Shown: positions 7,076 to 12,473 of the stretch, piece by piece | Numbering within the stretch: position 1 is the stretch's first letter | Layout of the letters: each line of letters opens with the position of its first letter | From: Acidobacteriaceae bacterium | GTDB lineage: Bacteria; Acidobacteriota; Terriglobia; Terriglobales; Acidobacteriaceae | Direction of reading: 5' to 3' | Length of the DNA: 12,473 nt | Assembly: GCA_003152795.1 (NCBI GenBank) | Contig: PMBA01000318.1 | Span: 1,949-14,421 of the forward strand | Made by a program: the position numbers and the translations under genes | Notes under the pieces: model-generated | Databases searched by the model: none | Told to the model about the DNA's origin: nothing | What the model saw: the letters and a program-made list of their open reading frames with translations, nothing else

Positions 7076-7103
7076 TTCGATGATGCAATGACTCAATGAT
7101 CTA
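7064..7103 (+). repeat. Octamer tandem array at the alpha-E/transglutaminase junction
   Basis: Five 8-nt units follow one another: CTGACTCA, ATGATTCG, ATGATGCA, ATGACTCA and ATGATCTA. The array contains the alpha-E stop TGA (7073-7075) and the next gene's ATG (7096-7098). Each unit from the second on starts with ATG, so several closely spaced candidate starts exist; only 7096 opens the transglutaminase frame directly at its family N-terminus. Confidence 0.8.
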
Positions 7104-8058
7104 TTCCATTCGACATACGACGACCTTCCGCTACGAGCCCGCGGTGCGCGAGAGCGTTATGGAAGTGCGCTTGCAGCCGCGGAGCGAGTCCAACCAGCGC
7201 TGCCTCACCTTCAGTCTCGACGTAAACCCTCCGGCCAACATCACCCAGTACAGCGATTTCGCCGGGAACACGGTGCATCACTTCGACATTGCGGGATCGC
7301 ACAAGGAGGTCAAAGTCACGGCGCAATCCACCGTGCAGGTCCAGGCTGTGCCCGCCCCGCGTTCCTCCGAAGCGGGCGACTGGGCCGACCTCGATGCCTT
7401 GACCTCCGGCGACGACTATTGGGAAATGATGTTGCCCAGCCAGTTCGCCCATTCCACCGAAACACTGCAACAACTGGCGAAGGAACTGAAGTGCGAGCGC
7501 CGTGGCGGCCCGCTCGAATTGCTGACCGCACTGAATGAAGGCATCTACAGGTCGTTCAACTATGTGCCCAACAGCACCAAGGTGGATTCTCCGATTGAAG
7601 ATGCGCTTCAAACCCGCCAGGGAGTGTGCCAGGACTTCGCCCACATCATGATCGCGCTGGTGCGCCCACTGCGCATCCCGTGCCGGTATGTCAGCGGCTA
7701 CCTGTTTCACCGCGCCGCCGAGGACGGACCTCAGGATCGCTCGCTCGAAGGCGCCTCCCACGCATGGGTCGAGGCGCTGGTGCCGCGCCTGGGCTGGATC
7801 GCGTTCGATCCAACCAACAACCTGATCGGTGGAGATCGCCACATTCGCGTCGCGATTGGCCGCGATTACGCCGACGTTCCACCCACCCGCGGCGTCTACA
7901 AGGGCGAGGCCCACAGTGAACTCAGCGTCGCGGTCACGGTGAGCCCGTCCGATGCCCCACCCCCGGAACCGCCTGCTCCGAGCATCGTCATTCAATCGAG
8001 GCCCGTATTTGCGCGCGTCAGTTCGCGCACGGAGCAGGAGCAACAGCAGCAACAGTAG
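7096..8058 (+). CDS. Transglutaminase-like cysteine protease-fold protein, third gene of the ATP-grasp cassette
   Basis: The 320-residue protein has the two-part bacterial layout: an N-terminal beta-rich domain (residues about 1-85, starting MIYSIRHTTTFRYEPAV) and a transglutaminase core at about 150-245. The triad is visible: Cys178 in RQGVCQDFAH, His222 in GASHAWVE and Asp238 in WIAFDPTNN. RYVSGYL between them is also typical. Such enzymes cleave or form amide/isopeptide bonds; most bacterial members beside alpha-E genes are predicted peptidases. No signal peptide is seen, so it should act in the cytosol with the ATP-grasp and alpha-E proteins. The C-terminus (from about 270) is low-complexity, with a Pro-rich stretch and a Gln-rich tail ending EQEQQQQQ. 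The start is 20 nt after the alpha-E stop, inside an octamer repeat. Confidence 0.92.
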   Translation: MIYSIRHTTTFRYEPAVRESVMEVRLQPRSESNQRCLTFSLDVNPPANITQYSDFAGNTVHHFDIAGSHKEVKVTAQSTVQVQAVPAPRSSEAGDWADLDALTSGDDYWEMMLPSQFAHSTETLQQLAKELKCERRGGPLELLTALNEGIYRSFNYVPNSTKVDSPIEDALQTRQGVCQDFAHIMIALVRPLRIPCRYVSGYLFHRAAEDGPQDRSLEGASHAWVEALVPRLGWIAFDPTNNLIGGDRHIRVAIGRDYADVPPTRGVYKGEAHSELSVAVTVSPSDAPPPEPPAPSIVIQSRPVFARVSSRTEQEQQQQQ

Positions 8059-8086
8059 GTCCGTTGCTGCCGCGTAAGAGTCATTG

Positions 8087-8092
8087 CATACT
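8087..8092 (+). promoter_or_regulatory. -10-like box CATACT before the GNAT gene
   Basis: CATACT preceded by TTG (an extended TGn-like context) ends exactly 6 nt before GTG 8099, the same spacing as the TAGAAT/GTG pair at 491-503. TTGCTG at 8064-8069 is a weak -35 at 17-nt spacing. It would give a leaderless transcript separate from the upstream cassette. Inferred only. Confidence 0.3.
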
Positions 8093-8098
8093 GAGAGC

Positions 8099-8722
8099 GT
8101 GGAAACATGCCCGGTTTTGACAGGCAGGCGGGTTCGTCTCGAACCGCTTGACCGCCGCCACGTTGACGGCCTGGTCGCCGCTTCAGCAGGCGATCCTTCT
8201 CTCTACCAGTGGAGTCCCGTCCCGCAGGGCAATCTCGAGGCCACCCGCTATGTCGACAACGCACTGGCATTGCGGGACGCGGGCAGCGCGGTACCATTCG
8301 CGACCGTCACCTTGAGTGACGGCGCGGTCATCGGCTCTACCCGCTTTTTCGACCTGGAGCGATGGGCGTGGCCGCCGGGCCATCCTCGGCACGGCCGCAG
8401 TGTCCCCGACGCCTGCGAAATCGGCTACACCTGGCTGACCCGTTCGGCAATCCGGACTGCCGCCAACACCGAGGCCAAACTGCTCATGCTGACCCACGCC
8501 TTCGAAACCTGGGAGGTGCTCCGCGTTTGCTTACACACGGACGCGCGTAACCTGCGTTCCCGCGCTGCCATCGAGCGCATCGGCGGGAAGTCTGAGGGGA
8601 TTCTCCGATCTCATCGCATGGCCGCTGACTACATCGCCCGCGATTCGGCGCGCTATTCGATCGTGGCGGCAGAGTGGCCAGACGTGAAGCGGAAGTTGAA
8701 ACAGTTCCTCAATCAGGCGTGA
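8099..8722 (+). CDS. GNAT-family N-acetyltransferase (RimJ/RimL type)
   Basis: The 207-residue protein matches the RimJ/RimL-like GNAT subfamily: TGRRVRLEPLDRRHVDGLVAA at the N-terminus, FATVTLSDGAVIGSTRFFDLE (beta strands 2-4), CEIGYTWLTRSAIRTAANTEAKLLMLTHAFE (the acetyl-CoA-binding strand and helix region), and NLRSRAAIERIGGKSEGILRSHRM near the C-terminus, where 'N-x-x-S-x-x-A-I-E-R-I-G' is the usual signature. It transfers an acetyl group from acetyl-CoA to an amine; the acceptor is unknown. It follows the transglutaminase gene by 40 nt and precedes lipA by 43 nt, on the same strand, so it may be part of a longer transcript. GTG 8099 is chosen since the conserved domain starts a few residues later; TTG 8084 in frame would add five residues. 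Confidence 0.87.
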   Translation: METCPVLTGRRVRLEPLDRRHVDGLVAASAGDPSLYQWSPVPQGNLEATRYVDNALALRDAGSAVPFATVTLSDGAVIGSTRFFDLERWAWPPGHPRHGRSVPDACEIGYTWLTRSAIRTAANTEAKLLMLTHAFETWEVLRVCLHTDARNLRSRAAIERIGGKSEGILRSHRMAADYIARDSARYSIVAAEWPDVKRKLKQFLNQA

Positions 8723-8748
8723 CCCACATTGCGCGTCCGCCGAACTGA

Positions 8749-8754
8749 TAAAAT
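8749..8754 (+). promoter_or_regulatory. -10-like box TAAAAT upstream of lipA
   Basis: TAAAAT matches the -10 consensus at 5 of 6 positions and ends 11 nt before ATG 8766, implying a leader of about 4-5 nt. No good -35 is visible at 17-nt spacing. Only a weak AGG (8756-8758) could act as a ribosome site. Confidence 0.4.
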
Positions 8755-8765
8755 CAGGCATCGTC

Positions 8766-9671
8766 ATGTCCGCCTCTTCGCCGCTCATCCAGATTGAACT
8801 CGGTCCCAGGCTCCCCACCCCCAAACCCGCATGGCTCAAGGCCAAGGCCCCGGTTGGAGACAATTTTCACAACCTGAAAAAACTGGCGCGCGGTCTGGGG
8901 CTGCACACCGTCTGCGAATCGGCGCAGTGTCCGAACATTGGAGAATGCTGGCACCATCACACCGCGACCTTCATGCTGCTGGGCGATATCTGCACCCGGC
9001 GCTGCGGCTTTTGCGCGGTGCCCAAGGGGCGTCCGGAAGCGATTGACTGGGACGAGCCGCGGCGCGTGGCCGAAGCCGTCGCCACGCTTGGCCTGCGTCA
9101 TGCAGTTGTGACCAGCGTGAACCGCGACGACGACAACGTTGGCGGCGCCAGGATTTTTGCCGAAACCATCCGCCAGATTCGCGAGCTCGTGCCGGAGTGC
9201 CGCGTCGAGGTGCTGATTCCCGACTTCCAGGGTCTGGAAAAGCCGCTGCGCATCGTGCTCGAAGCGCGGCCCAACGTGCTCAACCACAATACCGAAACCG
9301 TCCCGCGCCTCTATCGCGCCGTGCGCTCGGGTGCCCGCTACCACAGAACGCTTGATCTGCTGGAAAACGCCAAAAAGTGGGACCCGGCTACGGTCACCAA
9401 GAGCGGCGTGATGGTTGGAATCGGCGAGGAAACCGAGGAACTGATCGCGGTCTTCCGCGACCTGGGCGAGCGCGGCGTCGATATTCTGACGATTGGCCAG
9501 TATCTGCGTCCGTCGAAAGATCATCTTCCGATGACGCGCTATTACACGCCCGCCGAGTTTGTCTCGCTGAAACAGGAAGCGCAGAAATTCGGATTCAAGC
9601 ACGTCGAATCGGGTCCGCTGGTGCGGTCAAGCTATCATGCGCACGAGCAGGCGGACGTGGCGGCGGGATAA
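8766..9671 (+). CDS. lipA: Lipoyl synthase LipA (radical SAM)
   Basis: LipA inserts two sulfurs into the octanoyl chain on lipoyl domains, completing the cofactor begun by LipB. The 301-residue protein shows both iron-sulfur sites: the auxiliary cluster motif CESAQCPNIGEC (Cys50, Cys55, Cys61) and the radical-SAM motif CTRRCGFC (Cys76, Cys80, Cys83). TSVNRDDDNVGG, NHNTETVPRLY, SGVMVGIGEE and TIGQYLRPSKDHLP are family blocks, and the C-terminal RSSYHA (287-292) supplies the Ser ligand of the auxiliary cluster. Length is normal and no key residue is missing. It is the last plus-strand gene and converges on the M13 peptidase gene, 123 bp away. A TAAAAT box just before the ATG suggests its own promoter, though read-through from the GNAT gene 43 nt upstream is possible. 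Confidence 0.97.
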   Translation: MSASSPLIQIELGPRLPTPKPAWLKAKAPVGDNFHNLKKLARGLGLHTVCESAQCPNIGECWHHHTATFMLLGDICTRRCGFCAVPKGRPEAIDWDEPRRVAEAVATLGLRHAVVTSVNRDDDNVGGARIFAETIRQIRELVPECRVEVLIPDFQGLEKPLRIVLEARPNVLNHNTETVPRLYRAVRSGARYHRTLDLLENAKKWDPATVTKSGVMVGIGEETEELIAVFRDLGERGVDILTIGQYLRPSKDHLPMTRYYTPAEFVSLKQEAQKFGFKHVESGPLVRSSYHAHEQADVAAG

Positions 9672-9672
9672 G

Positions 9673-9714
9673 AATTTGTAATTGGTGATTAGAAATTTGT
9701 GATTTAAGATCCGA
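9673..9714 (+). repeat. AT-rich heptamer array after lipA, left inverted arm
   Basis: Units AATTTGT, AATTGGT, GATTAGA, AATTTGT, GATTTAA and GATCCGA follow head to tail from two bases after the lipA stop. The first 14 bases (9673-9686) are exactly complementary to 9755-9768 in the right arm, so the transcript could fold into a long AT-rich stem. It may act as a weak two-way terminator between convergent genes. Confidence 0.75.
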
Positions 9715-9750
9715 CGTCTTCCTGCACAATTGGAACGTCGCGCGCTTTTC

Positions 9751-9786
9751 GATTACCAATTACAAATTACCAAATTACAAATTACC
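9751..9786 (+). repeat. AT-rich heptamer array before the M13 gene end, right inverted arm
   Basis: GATTACC, AATTACA, AATTACC, AAATTACA (one extra A) and AATTACC run head to tail and end 8 nt before the M13 stop codon. It is the inverted partner of 9673-9714. Between the arms, CGACGT (9712-9717) and ACGTCG (9735-9740) form a nested GC-richer stem. Confidence 0.75.
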
Positions 9787-9794
9787 TTCTTCCC

Positions 9795-11831
9795 CTACCA
9801 CACCCTACACGCGTTCTGATTCACCATCGGCGCGGTCGCGGGGCAGCGATACGCCTCGCGGAACTCCGGCATATTGGAAACGGTTCCGTTCACGCGGTAT
9901 TTCGACGGGGAGTGCGGATCGATCGTCACCAGCATGCGCTGGAAAGCGTCGGTGCGGTTGGCGCACCACACGTTCGCCCATCCCAGGAAAAAACGCTGCT
10001 CGGCGGTGAGGCCGTCGACCGGCGGCGGTTCCTTGCCGGCAAACGTGCTCAGCATGGCCATGTAGGCGATGCGCATGCCGCCATTGTCGGCCGTGTTCTC
10101 GCCCAGCGTAAGCTTGCCGTTCAGTTTCAGGTCGTCGACCGCGACGAAGTTCGCGTACTGATCCTTCACGCAGCCGGTGCGTTCTTCGAACTGCTTCTTG
10201 TCGTTCGCCGTCCACCAGTCGCGAAGATTGCCCTCGGCGTCAAACTGGCTGCCCTGGTCGTCAAAACCATGTGTAAGTTCGTGACCGATCACGGCGCCGA
10301 TCCCGCCGAAGTTCATCGCGTCATCGGCCCGGTTGTCGTAGAACGGCGGCTGCAGAATTCCGGCGGGGAACGTGATGTTGTTCTCGTTATCGTTGTAAGT
10401 CGCGTTTACCGTCATCGGCGGATACGGCCAGTCCCTCTTGTCCAGCGCCTTGCCAATCTTGTTCAACCTGCGCTCCGCGTCGTTCCGGTTGGCCCGCTGC
10501 AAGTTCCCCAGAGCGTCGCCCCGCACGATCTGCAGCGCGGAGTAGTCGCGCCACTTGTCGGGATATCCGATGCGATTGGTGATCGCCTGCAACTTCACCA
10601 GCGCTTGAGCCTTCGTGTCCGCGCCCATCCAGGGCACGCTCTTGATGTCTTCGGCCAGTGCTTTTTCCAGTGCCCCGACCATCGCCAGCGTTCGCTCCTT
10701 GCCTTCGGCGCCGAACGTCTGCTGCACGTAAATCTGGCCGACCAACTCGCCCAGCGCCTCGTTCGTGTAGCTCACGCACCGCTTCCAGCGAGGACGCAAC
10801 TCCTTGGTGCCCTGCAGCGTCTTGCTGAAGTACTCGAAGGTCTCGTTCACAAACGCTGCCGGCAGCACGCGCGAGTTGTCATGCACGGTGTGCCAGCGCA
10901 AATACGTCTTCCAATCGTCCAGCGAGTGGGCGCCGATTACGGCCTGCATGTTCTTGACGAATTCCGGCTCCACCACGTTCAACGATTCGAACCGCGGCGC
11001 GCCCACGCCTTCAAAATATGTGTTCCAGTTGAAGGCCGGACTCAAAGCCGCCAGTTCCCGGTTGCTCAGCTTGTGATAAATCTTCTGCGGATCGCGGCGG
11101 CTGGTCTGGTCGAACGCGCCCTTGGCCAGGCCGGTTTCAATCTCCATGACCACTTTGGCTTCCGCCTCGGCTTTGCCGGCATCGTCGCCCAACAGCGTAA
11201 ACATCTTCGCCACATGCGCCACGTATTTCTTCCGCAGCTCAATCGATTTTTCGTCGTCCTTGAAGTAGTAATCGCGGTCGGGCATACCCAGCCCGCCCTG
11301 GTCCACCTGGGCGATGATCTGGCTCGCATTCTTGAAGTCCGATCCGGAATCGAAGCCGAACAGCACATCGGTGCCCTCACGATGCAACCGCACGATCTCT
11401 TGCGGAAGTTCCTCTTTCGACTTGATCGCTGAAATGCTTTCGAAGTCCTGCTGCAGCGGCTTGGCGCCCGCCTTTTCGATCGCGCCTTCGTCCATGCAGG
11501 TGGCGTAGTAATCGCCGATCTTCTGCTCGTTCGGGCTGCGGCCCGGCCGGTCTGCCGATGCCTTCTCCAGAATGTCGCGGACAATATATTCGCCGCGCTG
11601 CGCCAGTTCGTTGAAGCGGCCCCACATCGGGCGGTCGGAAGGAACCGGGTTCTGCGCCATCCACTTGCTGCACGCGTAAGCGTAAAAATCGTTGCACGGA
11701 TCGATGTTTTTATCGAGCATGTCAGCGGAGAAGCGCACGTCTTCGTTCTTTGCGCCTTCGGCTTTGTCCTGGGAAAACAGGGCAGGTACAAGCATCATGG
11801 AGACGGTCAACACTTTCAATAGATTGCGCAT
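9795..11831 (-). CDS. Secreted M13-family zinc metalloendopeptidase (neprilysin/PepO type)
   Basis: The 678-residue protein has a Sec-type signal (MRNLLKVLTVSMMLVPALFS) and then the M13 start NIDPCNDFYAYACSKW. Zinc and catalytic sites are intact: HELTH at 517-521, ENTAD (Glu578 and Asp582, the ExxxD motif), and the substrate-binding NATY at 476-479. The chain ends NACRVW, close to the family's conserved C-terminal CxxW. It should cleave peptides outside the cytoplasm. ATG 11831 is chosen over a frame that stays open to 12032 because GAGGA (11840-11836) lies 4 nt upstream and the signal peptide starts there; the extension would also run through a promoter and a hairpin repeat. It has its own promoter (11896-11924) and converges on lipA. 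Confidence 0.96.
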   Translation of the reverse strand: MRNLLKVLTVSMMLVPALFSQDKAEGAKNEDVRFSADMLDKNIDPCNDFYAYACSKWMAQNPVPSDRPMWGRFNELAQRGEYIVRDILEKASADRPGRSPNEQKIGDYYATCMDEGAIEKAGAKPLQQDFESISAIKSKEELPQEIVRLHREGTDVLFGFDSGSDFKNASQIIAQVDQGGLGMPDRDYYFKDDEKSIELRKKYVAHVAKMFTLLGDDAGKAEAEAKVVMEIETGLAKGAFDQTSRRDPQKIYHKLSNRELAALSPAFNWNTYFEGVGAPRFESLNVVEPEFVKNMQAVIGAHSLDDWKTYLRWHTVHDNSRVLPAAFVNETFEYFSKTLQGTKELRPRWKRCVSYTNEALGELVGQIYVQQTFGAEGKERTLAMVGALEKALAEDIKSVPWMGADTKAQALVKLQAITNRIGYPDKWRDYSALQIVRGDALGNLQRANRNDAERRLNKIGKALDKRDWPYPPMTVNATYNDNENNITFPAGILQPPFYDNRADDAMNFGGIGAVIGHELTHGFDDQGSQFDAEGNLRDWWTANDKKQFEERTGCVKDQYANFVAVDDLKLNGKLTLGENTADNGGMRIAYMAMLSTFAGKEPPPVDGLTAEQRFFLGWANVWCANRTDAFQRMLVTIDPHSPSKYRVNGTVSNMPEFREAYRCPATAPMVNQNACRVW

Positions 11832-11835
11832 GGAA

Positions 11836-11840
11836 TCCTC
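11836..11840 (-). promoter_or_regulatory. Ribosome binding site GAGGA of the M13 gene
   Basis: On the minus strand GAGGA precedes ATG 11831 by 4 nt. It decides the start codon against upstream in-frame alternatives and is one of the few clear Shine-Dalgarno sites in the window. Confidence 0.65.
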
Positions 11841-11895
11841 AAATCGAGCTGTGGAATTGCCGGTGGCCGGGTCGACGATTGCACAAAGCCACTCT

Positions 11896-11924
11896 ATTGG
11901 ACGAACGCCGCGGAAAACTGTCAA
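11896..11924 (-). promoter_or_regulatory. Sigma-70-type promoter of the M13 gene
   Basis: On the minus strand a perfect TTGACA -35 (11924-11919) is separated by 17 nt from TCCAAT (11901-11896, 4 of 6 matches to the -10 consensus). Transcription would start near 11889 and give a leader of about 58 nt that holds the GAGGA site. This is the only place in the window with a consensus -35 at ideal spacing. Confidence 0.55.
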
Positions 11925-11934
11925 CCGGTGGGGC

Positions 11935-11953
11935 AACGGGCGCCTCGCCCGTT
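11935..11953. repeat. Perfect 8-bp-stem hairpin between the MCE and M13 genes
   Basis: AACGGGCG and CGCCCGTT are perfect inverted repeats with a CCT loop. No T-run follows on either strand, so it is not a classical intrinsic terminator. It sits just upstream of the M13 -35 box. Similar short GC hairpins are dispersed in many GC-rich genomes (recall). Confidence 0.7.
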
Positions 11954-12000
11954 CCGCGGGGAGCACAGACTCTTCGAACCGCGAATCGCGGCGCTGGCTA

Positions 12001-12035
12001 ATGACGAATGACCAACGACCCGCGACCCGCAACCG
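12001..12035 (-). repeat. Degenerate heptamer array after the MCE stop codon
   Basis: Read on the minus strand the units are GGTTGCG... then GGTCGCG, GGTCGTT, GGTCATT and CGTCATT, five 7-nt units starting 3 nt after the MCE stop. Each differs slightly from its neighbour in a stepwise way. The unit sequence is unlike the other arrays in the window, but the period is again 7. Confidence 0.65.
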
Positions 12036-12038
12036 GCC

Positions 12039-12473
12039 TCAAAATACTTTCACGTGGAACGTCAGATATTTCTTGGGGTCTTCCCGGATCGCCTTGACCA
12101 GTTCGCGCGTCTCCACCAGCATCTGGCTGCTGTTGTTGTAAAGCGCGGGATCCTTGAACAGCATTCCCGCCGTGCCTTCGCCCTTTTCCAGACGCTCGGA
12201 CAGTGCCGCCAGATTGTTCATCGTGGTTTGCAGCCGGGCGGCGAATTCCTCGTCGTGCGCCATCTTCCCCAGCGCGCCCTTGCCCGCGTTGATGTCGTCG
12301 GTCATTTTGCGAACGTTCGCAATCGTCTTGTTCGTGTTCTCGTAGAGTTCAGGATCCTTGAGCAGTTTGCCCGCCGACCCTTTTCCCGCCTGCAAATCGT
12401 CAATCAGCACGTTCACCTTGTCGATGGCGGCCATCGCCTTTTTGTACGCCTCGTCGCTGGTGAGCAGCGGGCC
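12039..12473 (-). CDS. MCE/MlaD-like protein, C-terminal part (runs off the window)
   Basis: The frame is open from the right edge to its stop at 12041-12039, giving the last 144 residues. What is visible is a helical tail with three spaced glycine motifs: AGKGSAGKLLKDPELY, AGKGALGKMAHDEEF and KGEGTAGMLFKDPALY, each followed by a 20-25 residue amphipathic stretch (TIANVRKMTDDIN, TMNNLAALSERLE, MLVETRELVKAIR). This GKGxxGxLxxDPxLY repeat is typical of the C-terminal region of MCE/MlaD-type lipid-transport proteins, which are anchored in the inner membrane and carry phospholipids across the periplasm. The MCE domain itself would lie outside the window, so the family call rests on the tail alone. 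The chain ends DPKKYLTFHVKVF. The gene lies about 200 bp upstream of the M13 gene on the same strand, but that gene has its own promoter. Confidence 0.72.
   Translation of the reverse strand, partial: GPLLTSDEAYKKAMAAIDKVNVLIDDLQAGKGSAGKLLKDPELYENTNKTIANVRKMTDDINAGKGALGKMAHDEEFAARLQTTMNNLAALSERLEKGEGTAGMLFKDPALYNNSSQMLVETRELVKAIREDPKKYLTFHVKVF

Noticed and set aside
7093..8052. 319-codon minus-strand frame covering almost the whole transglutaminase gene
   Set aside because: It mirrors the codon structure of the real gene; the plus strand encodes the full Cys-His-Asp triad and lies in a conserved cassette.
9912..11432. 506-codon open frame on the plus strand inside the M13 gene
   Set aside because: It is the antisense shadow of a complete M13 peptidase with all catalytic motifs; the translation has no recognisable family features.
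11832..12032. N-terminal extension of the M13 gene to an upstream start at 12032
   Set aside because: The extra 67 residues would run through a consensus promoter, a hairpin and a heptamer array, and would put the signal peptide in the middle of the chain.

Overview
The window is GC-rich, densely coding bacterial DNA. Gene content and style (M13 peptidase ending in CRVW, an MCE protein with GKG-type repeats, short 7-nt tandem arrays in and between genes, weak Shine-Dalgarno use) most resemble an acidobacterium of the Koribacter/Terriglobia type. That placement is from recall and inference, not from a search. I see no rRNA, tRNA, CRISPR array, IS element or phage gene.

Layout, plus strand: a MazF/PemK-like toxin (42-380); a five-helix membrane protein of unknown function (503-1009); lipB, octanoyltransferase (1082-1924); an alpha subunit of a thiamine-diphosphate 2-oxoacid dehydrogenase (2030-3361) abutting an SRPBCC-fold protein (3362-3820); a DUF1801-type protein (3902-4378); a cassette of circularly permuted ATP-grasp protein, alpha-E protein and transglutaminase-like protein (4617-8058); a GNAT acetyltransferase (8099-8722); and lipA, lipoyl synthase (8766-9671). 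Minus strand: a secreted M13 zinc metallopeptidase (9795-11831) and the C-terminal part of an MCE/MlaD-like protein that runs off the right edge (12039-12473).

Two functional themes stand out. LipB and LipA together make the lipoyl cofactor on E2 subunits, and the E1-alpha gene between them belongs to the kind of complex that needs it; E1-beta and E2 are not in the window. The ATP-grasp/alpha-E/transglutaminase cassette is a recurrent bacterial gene set, predicted to form and process peptide or amide bonds, whose substrate is not established.

The most unusual feature is the repeat content. At least six loci carry short arrays with a 7-nt (once 8-nt) period, each with a different unit sequence. 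One array lies in frame inside lipB, one in frame in the N-terminal extension of the E1-alpha gene, one forms the stop/start junction between alpha-E and transglutaminase, two form inverted arms between the convergent lipA and M13 genes, and one follows the MCE stop codon. A separate 52-bp palindromic repeat occurs twice (1951-2002 and 4442-4493). Several genes have a -10-like hexamer only 6-15 nt before the start codon and no clear Shine-Dalgarno, which suggests leaderless or near-leaderless transcripts; the M13 gene instead has a good -35/-10 pair and a GAGGA ribosome site.
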